DNA from: Symsagittifera roscoffensis
Taxonomy: Eukaryota > Xenacoelomorpha > Acoela > Convolutidae
DNA length: 64,000 nt
Direction of reading: 5' to 3'
Assembly (NCBI RefSeq): GCF_963678635.1
Contig: NC_087065.1
Span: 33,787,679-33,851,678, forward strand
Below are positions 1 to 11,500 of this stretch, in pieces. How positions within the stretch are numbered: position 1 is the first letter of the stretch; every line of letters begins with the position of its first letter. Position numbers and translations under genes: made by a program. Below the pieces are notes generated by a model. The model saw nothing but the letters and a program-made list of their open reading frames with translations, made no database searches and was not told where the DNA came from.

Positions 1-1
1 A

Positions 2-1099
2 AAAGTATCACCACTATACGTTTTTGAAGATAAACGATGTTATAAAAGAATCCCTATCTTTTATAAGAATAAAGTACATTTCGTTGACACACTTTCACGA
101 AGAACCTATTTCTGGGATACCGCAGTTCCATGTGGATCAGAAAATAGCCACAACGTAGTACAACTAAACCCTGATGAAGATAAATATTACCTTCTCACCC
201 CATATCCCACATTAATGCAATCACTCAAAAAATTTTCACCAGAAAGCATTCGCGCTATCGCTCGAAACCCAAATATAGACTTACAATCAATAGGAATATA
301 CTCAAAATCAGATATTCAACATCACATTAGAACACAGCAATTCCAGGAATTATTAACACAAATGGACACAATACAAAGACAATCAATTGACCAAAACTTA
401 CGCAAACTTGCCGAAACCGCAGGATTTGCAGACATCTTTACGCAAGACTATAGCGGATATTTTAAAGACATTAAAGATTATATATATCTAAACGGTGAAA
501 AATACCGTCCCCAAGATATATCACCTATCAATATTTTTAGCTTTGTTACACTCAAGAATGAAATTCTTGATTTTCTAGGATGGCCCTACTACATCTTAGA
601 AAAACTAACTATTTTATACGCAATGTTTAACTTTATTGGATTTCTTTTTTCACTCTTAAAAGGAATCTATAACACATGTGCTATACACACACAAGTCAAT
701 CGACAAGCAAGTGTAGCACGCATACTATTTGCAGGATTTTTTGGAATATTTTCTACATCTATAAACAAAATTCTTTTAGACGCACAAATAAAAGAATATA
801 ACACAAAAATAGCAACAAGACAGAACACATACGACGAAGAACATAACAATGCAGACACAACACCAACAGCACCACAGTTACCACCCCTACCACATAACCA
901 TCCATTATCCCTAGTCCCACGTAATTTTCGAAATTTAGCCATAACACATAATAATTTTAGACCAACCATATCACAAAGTCCCATCCAACATATAATGCCA
1001 CACCACTCACAAGATGAAAATACTTATGAACAAATTATAGAACAACCCCATACCACCGCTTTTCAGTCTCAAAATAATAATTTTTTTAGCCCACGATGA
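2..1099 (+). CDS. Envelope-like membrane protein ORF of an LTR retroelement (5' end outside window)
   Basis: The frame is open from base 2 to the stop at 1097-1099, so the protein starts left of the window; the ATG at 215 is internal. The visible 365 residues begin with a region holding two cysteines and end in a Pro/Thr/His/Asn-rich tail. In the middle (codons at about 560-770) lie two strongly hydrophobic stretches, one around ILYAMFNFIGFLFSLL and one around ILFAGFFGIFSTSI, which can be membrane segments. An ectodomain followed by membrane segments and a polar tail, just upstream of a probable 3' LTR, is the layout of env genes in Ty3/gypsy and BEL/Pao elements; this family call is inference from layout and general resemblance. 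The strand is very poor in G and rich in A and C, unlike the host genes, as expected for retroelement DNA. The stop overlaps the start of the next ORF by 4 bases. Confidence 0.55.
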   Translation, partial: KVSPLYVFEDKRCYKRIPIFYKNKVHFVDTLSRRTYFWDTAVPCGSENSHNVVQLNPDEDKYYLLTPYPTLMQSLKKFSPESIRAIARNPNIDLQSIGIYSKSDIQHHIRTQQFQELLTQMDTIQRQSIDQNLRKLAETAGFADIFTQDYSGYFKDIKDYIYLNGEKYRPQDISPINIFSFVTLKNEILDFLGWPYYILEKLTILYAMFNFIGFLFSLLKGIYNTCAIHTQVNRQASVARILFAGFFGIFSTSINKILLDAQIKEYNTKIATRQNTYDEEHNNADTTPTAPQLPPLPHNHPLSLVPRNFRNLAITHNNFRPTISQSPIQHIMPHHSQDENTYEQIIEQPHTTAFQSQNNNFFSPR

Positions 1100-2904
1100 G
1101 CCGACAACTTGGATCCCTACACCGATCAAATTCCCACCCAACCAACCTCACCACTCCAATCCCAATAATACCACTTTTTGCTTTTCCGCCACCCGATTTC
1201 CCATCCAGTAATGTAACATCCGGCATGAATTCCGATACTAATTCACACATCTCAGTTTTATACTCCATCTCACAACTCAATAACCCGAATATTGAAACCC
1301 CCGATGAATTTGCCGACTCTGAACCATCTCCATCAAATAATTTTCACACCAATCCCTTAAATTTTTCCCAACCCCCTTTTCAACCCATACTACCAAATAA
1401 CCCTGACCCAACCAATTCTACACACTCTTATACTTCCCAAGTTACTCCAACCTACTCCTCACTTCACTCAAACCAATCATCTCATTCTTCAGACACCCCC
1501 CGAATCTCCCCAGAACTAGATAATTTCATTACCCTACAACAACAATCCTATGACCTTGACACCCCAACCATAAACCAAATCTCATCCACAATAGATTCAT
1601 CCAACCCTCCTACCCCTACACCCTCCTCAATTTATACTGATTCATTAGCACCATCATCCACAACTACTGTATCTTCACTTAACACTAATAGAGCTTACCG
1701 CACTTTTAAAAGAAAGTTCCCCAACCATCCTTTCCCAGCGAAACCAGGAACAGCCCGTGAATATATCAACCATCCACAACACACTAACACAAAAGAATTT
1801 TTAGCTATCACCTTACCCTCATTTCCACAATACACCTTAAACACCCCTCATGACACTAACGAGACACGTAACTTTGTAGACGAATACGTTTTAATGCCTA
1901 CCCTTCCTTGGACCTCATATTATCATTTTACAAATCCCCTCTGCTTACCTTTATCTAACACTCATATCGATATAGAACGAAATATGGACATGCTATATCG
2001 ACTCACTACACCACTAACACCTAGACAATTTACTTACATTGGATACAAAAAATCACTAAAAACACACACTGCACCCCGAGCTAATGAATATACACTAGAA
2101 TATTACGACCATAACATCATCAGAACTAACCAAGATCAATTCTTAGACGACGATCGCTTCGCTAACCCACAAATCACCGAGAAATTTTTCATTAAAACAC
2201 CATATGTATTTACACTAAATATCTTCGATCGCAAGTTTGACCACATTATCTCAGAAGCACTAACAGACACGCAAGCCTACGAAAGTTTTAAAGAACGCTT
2301 CCAAATATTTTCACTAACCTTTCATTTCCTTGCACCACATGAAAGAGATTTGCACTGCTCACACGATATTATGTTGCGCACTAAACAAACACACACATAT
2401 ACTTATTATCGTTTCATCCAAAATCACTTTGACCTACACACTCCCTCCAGACAACCACACCATCGTTTTCAATTCATCAATTCCAAATACACTTCACCAT
2501 TCTTTCTTAACTTCACATATTGCATTAAAGATACTAACCTTCATGGTATTCTTCGAAATTATGATCCCATAACCCAAATGTATATCTTTTGTCCCATCAC
2601 CAAGACCTTCAACGCAGAAGAATCCCGACCCTTCCTCATCCCACACGAGTTTGTACAACCTATAGAAATCCCCATTTTAGAATTCATCCATAACACTAAA
2701 TTCAACCACAAATTATATAATCTAATCCAAAACACACCTTATGAATTTGCAGTTGGCACTGAAGAACTAACCACCATTAAGGCACTTCAATTGCTTTGGC
2801 CACTGCTTCAAACTAAAAATATCATCCGCATATTAGCCAAACTACTAACAACTTCAGATCTCATTCACGACATTTTCCCCCACGGTTTCTTCCCCGACGA
2901 CTAA
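1096..2904 (+). CDS. Unrecognised 602-residue ORF downstream of the env-like ORF
   Basis: The ATG at 1096 overlaps the previous stop as ATGA, an arrangement used for termination-reinitiation or coupled translation in compact mobile elements. Residues 1 to about 200 are low-complexity (Ser, Thr, Pro, Asn). Residues from about 205 to 602 look globular, with many aromatic residues and a few cysteines. I see no signal peptide or membrane segment and recognise no family. The same A+C-rich, G-poor composition as the upstream ORF places it in the same element. The stop is followed at once by CAGGTAAGTA, a consensus 5' splice site. Absence of frame breaks across 1.8 kb suggests a young or still functional copy. 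It could be an accessory or structural protein of the element; no function is claimed. Confidence 0.6.
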   Translation: MSRQLGSLHRSNSHPTNLTTPIPIIPLFAFPPPDFPSSNVTSGMNSDTNSHISVLYSISQLNNPNIETPDEFADSEPSPSNNFHTNPLNFSQPPFQPILPNNPDPTNSTHSYTSQVTPTYSSLHSNQSSHSSDTPRISPELDNFITLQQQSYDLDTPTINQISSTIDSSNPPTPTPSSIYTDSLAPSSTTTVSSLNTNRAYRTFKRKFPNHPFPAKPGTAREYINHPQHTNTKEFLAITLPSFPQYTLNTPHDTNETRNFVDEYVLMPTLPWTSYYHFTNPLCLPLSNTHIDIERNMDMLYRLTTPLTPRQFTYIGYKKSLKTHTAPRANEYTLEYYDHNIIRTNQDQFLDDDRFANPQITEKFFIKTPYVFTLNIFDRKFDHIISEALTDTQAYESFKERFQIFSLTFHFLAPHERDLHCSHDIMLRTKQTHTYTYYRFIQNHFDLHTPSRQPHHRFQFINSKYTSPFFLNFTYCIKDTNLHGILRNYDPITQMYIFCPITKTFNAEESRPFLIPHEFVQPIEIPILEFIHNTKFNHKLYNLIQNTPYEFAVGTEELTTIKALQLLWPLLQTKNIIRILAKLLTTSDLIHDIFPHGFFPDD

Positions 2905-4479
2905 CAGGTAAGTATGAATTATACATATTACTAATTAATTCAAACATTAGAAACTCACCATTCTTTATCCATGTTTTCTTTAGAATTTTAGCCTTCATCC
3001 AACGATCATCTGAAAAATTCACAGAAGAAAAATAAAAAATAGCAAACTTCTTCAAAACTGTTTAAGACCCTATTAAATTTTTGCACCAACAATTAAATAA
3101 ATATAATACCAATGCAGTAAATTAATTTATAAATTTTTCCCCCACCAGCAGTAAATCTAATAATGATGAAAATTTGTAACTTAATTTCCCCCAACAACTA
3201 GCAGTAAAATTAAAATTCTATGTAGTAAATTCATAAGAAGCAAAAGCAGTACTAACCTTTTGATATTTTCATTCACTCGCATAAGAATTCTATCCACACT
3301 CGCACAGCTCGCCCACGAAGAATTGTTTAAAATAATGAATTTCAGTTTCAAGCTTTCACACTCGATAACTCTAACACAAGATAACACGTTTCAAACTTTC
3401 CTTTAACCCGGTTGGAAAGGAATTATATACTAAACAAAACTAACCAATGCAGCTTACTAAACACCACAACACATAGCATAACAGCATGACTAAGAAAAGG
3501 AAACCAACGGTACCCAAACCGGATTAACCCAGTTTAAAACTGGATAATTTATTCTTTTGAAGACTATTATAAAGTCTAAGAAAGAAATAATAAAACACAA
3601 AAAAGTCGAAAGACAAACCCATACCACAAACAATTTGATTTTTGAAAAAAGGACACAACCAACAAAACATAAGAAAAACCACAATAAACCCAACATAAAA
3701 CGTTGTCACATAACAGGACCTCTCACAAAAACCGCATGCAATCATACTCCCACTCCTGGCCTAACCCACCAGGAAGGACGTCCTGAGCATGCTCTATAGC
3801 CGGCCTAACCCACCGTGCTACATCCACGCTTTGTGACCACACTCCTATTTTTAATAAGAGCTACTCAAGGGTGAGTAACTCTTCAAAATAACTGAACTAA
3901 AACAAAAAGCTTTTGTGAAAACAACTAACTAAAATCATAATTAAAAAATATTAAACTAATAAAAGTTTTATAAAATGTAAATTACATTATGCAATACATA
4001 GATCAGAATACAACACCAAGGACGAACATCCAAAGACAAAACGACCCTACTACACTCGAGAAAGAATGGCCAACTACAATCAATATGCCGCCCACAATCA
4101 CAACTCAAAGGATTTAGAGTACGACTTGACTTCGCAGAAAAGGACTTCATTGAACTAGACCAATGACCACCTCGATGTTCAAGTATACGTACAGATCCGA
4201 GTAACCAGGCATCCCCACCACGCACAACCTCCACGCCATTCCCAGACAAGGTCAAACACAAAGAAGTTCTCACCAATGAAACAGAAAAACCTGACATAGC
4301 CAACCATTCTGAAATCAGATTTGAGTTTGTTGCGAAAACCCAGTCGTTGTCTTGAGAAGACACAATGATTGAATCTGGGACTTCTCTAATAAGAAAACCC
4401 AGAAGAAATAAGATGTTCGCCAAATACCAACGTCCATCATCCATCTTTCGAATTGCAGAAAAACTATTCTAAAAAACTC
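2905..4479 (+). other. Long non-coding 3' region of the LTR element
   Basis: Between the 602-residue ORF and the probable LTR the + strand has no substantial ORF. It keeps the A+C-rich, G-poor bias of the element up to about 4.45 kb. A consensus splice donor sits at its left end (2905-2914). A purine run at about 3492-3503 could be a polypurine tract, but nothing next to it looks like an LTR start. The right third contains an ORF on the opposite strand. Confidence 0.4.
3968..4444 (-). CDS. Hypothetical 158-residue ORF antisense to the LTR element
   Basis: An uninterrupted frame starts at ATG 4444-4442. The first 22 residues are MDDGRWYL followed by a hydrophobic run (ANILFLLGFLI), which resembles a signal peptide or anchor. 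Several cysteines lie in the C-terminal half (CDCGRHIDC, then WCC). I recognise no family. It runs against the inferred sense of the retroelement; the G-poor + strand makes the - strand rich in G and T, which lowers the chance of stops and could produce such an ORF by composition alone. Treat it as a candidate antisense gene only. Confidence 0.25.
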   Translation of the reverse strand: MDDGRWYLANILFLLGFLIREVPDSIIVSSQDNDWVFATNSNLISEWLAMSGFSVSLVRTSLCLTLSGNGVEVVRGGDAWLLGSVRILEHRGGHWSSSMKSFSAKSSRTLNPLSCDCGRHIDCSWPFFLECSRVVLSLDVRPWCCILIYVLHNVIYIL

Positions 4480-5095
4480 TGTAAAACCCGGATGGGTGGA
4501 ACCTGATCTAAACTACATTTTATGATTGGATAAATTAGATATTTTACCAATGTAAAGTATTTAATATTAACCAATCATGATCCATCTAACTAACAATCCA
4601 CTTATTTGTAAGTGCTGAAATTACTTGTAATTTCAGCACCAGAGAGATTTGAATTTAACTTAGAAATTAGTTGAACTCTCCCGAGTACTTCAGCAGCCGC
4701 AATAAACCAGTATACCCTAGATCTATTGAGCCTAGCAGAGACTAGTTAAACAACCTGAGACTAGATAGTATAAGAGTAAGATTAGGATCGGTATTAGACT
4801 AAGAAGTTGCACGAATCTATCCGGCCGAAAATAAGATAGCGTGACGAGCAGACGGTGTACCCTATCCGAAATTACTCTATGAGTTATACACTTCGGTCAT
4901 AACTCATCATGGTGTTTCCAATAGGGCGGACAGTTCGTAACAAGCGACTCGACTATTCGTGACAAGCGACAATTCTCAACAGGGCATTGGCAAGTAGAAT
5001 ACGCTTGCTCTACTGCGCTTACACCCGGCACGAGAGGAATACTGCGCGTGAATCAGTGTTCCCCATTAAATCTACTGTTACTAATTGTCAATTGT
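4480..5095 (+). repeat. Probable 3' LTR of the retroelement (limits approximate)
   Basis: The base composition becomes balanced here, a polyadenylation signal AATAAA lies at 4701-4706, and the segment sits between the element's coding part and the first Ly-6 exon. TG-type starts (TGTAAAACCC at about 4480) and CA-type ends (AATTGTCA near 5090) are available, but without the 5' LTR, which is outside the window, the edges cannot be fixed. It contains a 13-bp inverted repeat with a 2-base spacer (4612-4639), a 9-bp inverted repeat with an 11-base loop (4879-4907) and a 15-bp direct repeat differing at one base (4934-4948 and 4956-4970). Confidence 0.4.
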
Positions 5096-5140
5096 AACGA
5101 ATTGTGGCCTGTTACCAATGGTCGCCGTGCAGATGTTTCC

Positions 5141-5196
5141 ATGAAGATTGTCTCAGTGATGCTGTTTGTAAGTCTGTCTATGTTGCTGTTTTTCAG
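5141..5196 (+). other. Signal-peptide-like reading frame just upstream of the Ly-6 exon, one frame off
   Basis: An ATG at 5141 opens a frame that reads MKIVSVMLFVSLSMLLFF, a textbook secretion signal, directly before the first Ly-6 exon. In this frame translation stops at 5226-5228; the Ly-6 frame is offset by one base. Loss of one T from the T-run at 5189-5193 would join the two. Alternatively TTT|gtaagt at 5168 and the acceptor at 5196 would give a 29-base intron, but the phases do not match. A third option is that the real first exon lies left of the retroelement, with a normal phase-1 intron ending at 5196, the usual place of the first intron in Ly-6 genes. Confidence 0.45.
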
Positions 5197-5522
5197 GTGT
5201 GTTTGTGAGCGATGCGCTTCCGAGTAGTAGCAGCAGTAGTGGTGGTGGTAGTGGGGATGGATTGGCGCAACAGATGGAGTGTTATGAGTGTGTACAGGGA
5301 ACTGTCAAAGTGGACCCCTACATTGCCAAACAGTTCAAACTAGCCACAGACCCCACCAGCCTCCACTCTACACAACAGTGGAGAAGTTCCCCCAGCACCA
5401 CTTCAAGGACCCAGTTTGTAGTCGACGGGGAGAACCAGTGTCCTATTCAGTCCAGCGGGGACAGTAGTCCAGGGGGTCCACCCATGTATCCGTCCAGCCT
5501 GTGCGCAGCCAACAGATGTGTG
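5197..5522 (+). CDS. Ly-6-like gene, first exon seen
   Basis: Acceptor tttttcag ends at 5196; donor GTG|gtaagt at 5523. It encodes a Ser/Gly-rich start, then MECYECVQGTVKV, and five of the domain's cysteines. Entry phase 1, exit phase 0. Confidence 0.8.
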
Positions 5523-8500
5523 GTAAGTGAAGTTATCATCTCACGTTCGTCTTCACAGCATTCAAATTCTGAGTGGCATGGGACTTTTTCATCCAGTGGC
5601 GTTTATTTTTCATGCGTCAAAAAACCCACATTGTAATTCGATTGTAGCTCTGAATCAAATTTATTCTTAATTTTATGATAAATTTCTGAATTCATTTCAG
5701 GTTGGGTACGAGAAACTCAATTCTCGTAGTAAAAAAAAACTATTAATGAGGGTAACCTTGAATTTGACCTGATTTAGATTTTGAGATTTAGGATCATTCA
5801 GCAACAGAAAGAACAAAATTGAACTGCTGAAAAATAAGCAAAATTAATAGAAACAAGACTGCCCGTATCAGGGCGAAGCCTTGAAAGTTCCGACTGCCTT
5901 TTAACGTTTAGAGCAGTAATAACATAAGAAACATTAAAAAAATTTAATAAAACAAAATGAAAAATTATTTTTTCTAAAATTTGAATTCTTTAAAAAGAAA
6001 ATCATCCCCCCACACGCCATATAAAGTACAAAACAATAGATTTCGCTCCTTGTAACAAATCAATTATGGCAAATAAGCTTCTTTCAATCAATTTGGAACG
6101 ATTTCTAAAACGGATTAAATCTCCGCTTACGCGTTAATAGCGCGAATTATATCGCGCGTTAATTGTCCCAAATTGTTCAAAATGGCCAAAGTGGTAATCT
6201 TTAAACCCTCATAACTTTACGAAAAATGATCACAGGGGAAATATCTTTTCATATTTAAGCTCAGTACAACAATACTTTTCGAATAATAAACAAAATTTCT
6301 TAAAAATGGCTAGTTAAAAAGTCAAAATTTGTCTGAAGAAAAAAAACCCACCCCGAGCACAAATATTCCGTTACTTTCGTATCGAAAGTCGGAACAACAA
6401 GGATAGCCGGTTGCTGTGCAAGTAGCACAGAATGGTCAGAATGGTTTTTTTCATTTTTTCAACTTCTTGGCTCTCGTCATTTTTGGCAACTAGCTTTCTA
6501 TGCTATCTTTGCAATGTTTATCAAATAGTGTTCCGCTCCGCGCATTGTTTTTAGAAAATTTTGGTTCCTCTCCACACGATACACTCTAGAAAATTGCCAT
6601 TTGGAAAACTGCGAAACTTGAATTGGAAAAAAAACTTAAAAACTCTGGTTCACTAGTCAGAACTTTCTCTTCTACTTGCACAGCAATAGGCAATTTTTGA
6701 CGTCGCGTTTTGAACCACGAATCATCATTTTCATTCTCTTCTCGAAGCGCAAATGCGAATGATCTTCGGAGGATAATATTTACCCTTGCGATAAGCAAGG
6801 GTGTTGCAATCGGGTACTAGACTTTTTTCCCCGTAAATAATTTTGTTCACAGACTGGTCATTTTTGAAGGAATGGTAAAATTTAAGACAAGCTCGATTTC
6901 TTGAAAATTCAAAAACTACCTTTTTTTAGGTAGTAAATAGGTGTAATCAGTTCCGGGGTTGTTTTTTATTTCAAATATGTTTCTCCAAAAAATGTTGAAT
7001 TTTTTTTCGGCCTAGGTTCTGTCGGTTCAATTTCCGTTTATTTTTTCATTGAATTTATAATATCTGGTACTGTTTCTTATCGGGTTATTTTATGAACCAT
7101 GGAATTTATGGCTTATACATTTTCTATTGCGTAGTTTCAAGGGCAGAAAATTCCTATTTGACAAAATCAGGTATTATGAAATTGTATTTTATATTTTTAT
7201 TATCTTTTTTTGAGATGCTTTGTCAAATTTCTTTTTTCAATGATGTCCTAATTTTTTTCGACAAGTTCTTCACTTATTTTCTAAAATTTGGCACAAATGA
7301 AAGACCCGAAAATTTTTGTGTATTCACATAGTCTCGTCTCTTTTAACTTACTCCACCTTCAACGGACTTTAAACGTGGGGAATGTTTGACTCATGTTCTT
7401 CAATTTTTTTTCAGGGAGTACCGTGCCAAATGTGAGATTAAGAATTCAATGGCAAGCACATGTAGTGAGGATCTCTTTTCTATACCCCCTACGTCCTGAT
7501 TTTAATAGAAAACACATGGCCTCTAAAACGGCCATTTTTGTAAAGTTTGGTAATTTTTTTTTGAATTTTTCTCATTTTTTTTTCAAAAATTACCCTCCCA
7601 TATCTTAATTTAACGGTTCAATCGGAAAAGCAGGTTGTTGAAATTTTTCCGGTGTCAGCGGCTATGCTCCATTTTTTCTGTAAAAACTTTGGTTTATTTC
7701 TCGGAACATTTGAATTTATTTGAGTTTTTCTTCGTTTTTTGGAAACTTTGTTATTTTTATCGAAAAGTACCCTGCCAAATCTGATATCAAAAGTTTGATC
7801 GAAGTAAAGTGTTATGAGAATCCTCCCTCTGCCGCGATTTTGTCTTATTTTTTTAGGAAAAAAACTAATAGCCTAGGGAAGAGTTCAATTTTTCGGAAAT
7901 TTGAACTTTTCGGAAAATTGAGCTTTTCGGAAATTTTCGACTTCTCAAAAAATTTTCTTTCTAATTTCAACAATAATGGCCCAATTTGAATAAAAGATTT
8001 TAGAGTTCTTTGCTGAATAAACTGATACGCCCTTTTGCATGTAGAAAACAGCTATAGCTTTAGGAAAATTCAAGTTTGTTTATTTTTAGGACTGTTCAGT
8101 CGTAGAAACAGGTGGCGAGAGTTTTCGTGCAGAATTTTCTGATCATTTCTCCGACTTAAAGGCTTTCTGTTTTCGTATCGCAAGTGGTGCGAAGCTTAGC
8201 TTCGCCGCTGTGCTTAGGAAACTGTAACTATAAAAAATTTATTTCAAATAGTTAAATAACTGAGTCATTTTTTAAGATTATGTCATATTAGATTATGCGG
8301 TTAGATTATGCGATAAGCAACGGTGTTGTTAGCGGTTCCTTGACTTTTTTGCGTAAACACTTTGCTCACAAGATTTCACGCGACAAAATGTTACGTTTTT
8401 TAACTCGCTTTATAATAAATTAAAGTTTAATCAACCAGCCAGCGCATCTGGTGTAGCGGTAACAGGCCTGACTAAGATGACGAAGGCTTGCGGTTTGAAT

Positions 8501-11500
8501 CCGATCGGGACCTGATTTTTTCACACTATCGGCTCTCTGTTTATTTTTATCGACTAGTTCCCGTATAACGACTCTTTTTGAATGTTCAGCTTTCTTCTGA
8601 TTTTCTGAATTCCATTCCTAAATACTCATTGTTGGAGGCTACTCAATTTTTTTTTTGATTTTTACTGTTTTTGTGTAATTTTTTTTTTCATAATTTTTTC
8701 AAAACTCTGACTATCAAAATTTGTACTTTTACGCATGCGATCTTTGTGCTACCTCTTAGCAAACGTTATCATTTCGGAACATATGTTTTGAAAACAACTT
8801 GTGAAACAGATTCACTGAATCATTTCCTGAATGCTGCACTTTTGTCAAACGACAGACATGATTTGATCATGTTCGCATATCAGATACCCATTCTTTTTTT
8901 GGTGATTTTATTTTTATCAAATTTGATTTTTTTCGCTTTCTTTGTTTTTTTTTTGTTTACTGGGCTTAATAATTTTTCATTATGCCTTCTGAGGGTGTAA
9001 TTAATGTCTTTTTTTAATTTTAGTTTTTTGTATGGAAAGTTTTTTTTGGCTCAATGGGTGTTTGCTCAAAATTGGTCGGCTTAGTTAACCCGTGGTAAGT
9101 TTTGTTGCGATGCAACTTTAACTATCAATTTTTTTTATTCAAGAAAATTTGAGATAAATTTCAAAAAGTTTTGGTTGATTTAGATTGTTTGTGTTGTATC
9201 ACAAGTGGTGCGAAAATCTGCTTCGCCTCTTTATTTTAAGTTTGGCTCAAGCTAAATTGCTTTTTTAGTTTTTTTTATTCCTTGTCGGATTGAGTATGCA
9301 AAATATAACTTCAGCTGTGTCTTTATTATTCTTTCAAGTAATAAGTATTATCATTACTCTCGCGATAATCAGGGGTGTTACAATCGGCTACTAGATTTTT
9401 TTCGTAAATAACTTTGCTTCCAGGACTCATCTGGACTTAGTGGTACCTTGTTTCATAATGTATTCGAATTTTATAGCGTTCCCGGTCAAATTGTCCTGGA
9501 TGTAACGATAACGCCTGGAACGGCGAAAGTCTTGGGTTCAAATCTGATCAGGACCTGTTTTCCTCAAACGGGAAATATTCTGTTTAAACAAAATTGTCGG
9601 CCAATTATTTGTCTGATTAGCTGTGTTGTCGGCTTAGTTGTCTCATATTGGAATAGTTTTTTTTGCTGCGCGCGTTTTTCTTTAATGCAGCTTTTAGTGT
9701 TTGATTTACTCGTACAGTTTGTAATGTTTTCAACCTTGACTTCGTATTTCTTTCTGTTTTTTTTTGTATCTCTGAAAAACTTTCCCTAAATTATTTCGCT
9801 CTATTTTTTATTGGCTTAGTGACCTAATTTTGGGTCTTTTCAAGGGAAACACAGTTTTAACACTACATTACGTACTTTCCAAGTTGGTGATATGGTAACC
9901 ACTCAAGTTTCTTTTTTGTTTCGTTTTGAACTTTTTTTTGACTTTTTGCAAAAAGTATTAGGTTTTTTTTTTTCAGAAACTTCCAAAAGGGATGTCAATT
10001 GAAAGACCACCTAAACCCCTGTGTGCTTGCATGCTCCGATACTGTCTCTATTACTTAAACTTTCTGTCTACAGCTTTCGAAAAAGTCTGAGGGGGATGTT
10101 TGATCCATATTTTTGATTTTTTCGTTTTCTCAAAATTTACCCCTCTCAAATCTGATTTTTTTTGTTTCAATTAAAAAAGGGTTGGAAAAGTTCACCTGTA
10201 TAAGGGGCTAAACCCAAGTTTTTTTCTACTTTTACACATATATTGTAAACCTAGGAATAATCATATTTTCAATTTTGAACGTTTTTTGAATCTTTTTGAC
10301 TTTTATCGAAAGTTAACCTATCAAATCTGATTTTCAAAAGTTAGTGGGAAGCTCGCCTGCATTAGCTCTTCTCAATGATTTTTCATCTTCTCACTTTTTT
10401 TAAAAAAGAAACAACTAAGGTTTTGTGCAAAGTCAATTTTTTGAAATCACACTTTTCGTGCGCATCAGTATAGCAAATTGATTCAATATTAACTACGTAC
10501 CTCCAGCTTTAGCTGGGCCTCTAGTTGTTGTTCCGACCATTGAAAACGGGGAGGAACGCTGTATTGGAGTGTGTTTTATTTTTTTCCATGCACAATCAGG
10601 TACCACGAATAATCATCGGGCTGGTGGAGTGATATATCATATAAAAGCCCTTTCAGTCGTGATTCGGACCTCATTAAAAAAATTCTCAAGTGTCGAGAAA
10701 AACCGGTTTGAAATTTGTTATTTTCGTCTAATTTCGAGCGAATAGAGCGAGCGATCAGGCATACAACAGCTTAGTTATGCAAAATTTAAGGCCTATTAAC
10801 TTAATTTTAAGCTAGTAAAATTAGGTTTTAGAGTTCTTAGCTTCATTTTGTTTTTTTATTCAATTTTTTAAAAAAAGATTTGTATCTATTTTGCCTATAT
10901 TGCTATGAATGTCAGATATAGTTTTTAGATCATATTTTTTATCACCCCTCGCAGAAAAAACTTCACTAATTTGAAAGAACGCCTTTTCTTGTAGTTTTCA
11001 AAGACTTTGGTCTGAACATTGTGTGCGACTTGCACAATAACCGGCTATCCTTGTATATTTATCGTATTATACGAAAATTTCGGATCACATAGTTTTTTTC
11101 AACATTAATTTTTTTGACATCTTTTTAAGTGGTGCGAAGCTCCGCTTCCCCTCAGTGTGAAAAATGATTCATTATCTATGAAGCTAGAATGAGAAAAGAA
11201 ATCAGTGATTTTTTCGGCCTCCTTCAGCTCATCGAATTTAACGCATCGAATTTAAAATAGTTTTTCAATTGCTACTAACAAATAGCGGGGCTTTTTCACG
11301 GGTGCTTAAAATTGGTTCATTTAAGGGAAATTTGTGGCTGCCAAGTTGAACATGTTTGTTATGAGTGAATGTGTAAAGCATCCGATTAAGTGTCTACTAT
11401 TGTCATTTTTCGAGCCAATTCAACCAGCCGCATTAATCATATCATCCAGTTGGGCCCACCCCAAAGTGAGCAGTCACCTGCGCCTACTTCGCCAATTAGG

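Larger units (their letters stand above)
6786..9600 (+). repeat. Cluster of related repeat units within Ly-6 intron 1
   Basis: The motif GCGATAAGCAAGGGTGTTG followed about 20 bases later by a T-rich run and GTAAATAA recurs at 6786, 8311 and 9361. A second motif, AAGTGGTGCGAAGC with a following CTTCGCC, recurs at 8176-8215, 9198-9235, 11128-11165 and, inverted in spelling of the stem, near 21998-22040. Spacing and order (units at about 8.3 and 9.4 kb both lead into a tRNA-like segment) suggest several diverged copies of a longer element. No ORF with family resemblance is present. Confidence 0.5.

Noticed and set aside
5168-5196. 29-base intron in the Ly-6 gene
   Set aside because: Borders fit GT-AG but the joined frame stops at once, and all other introns here are far longer.
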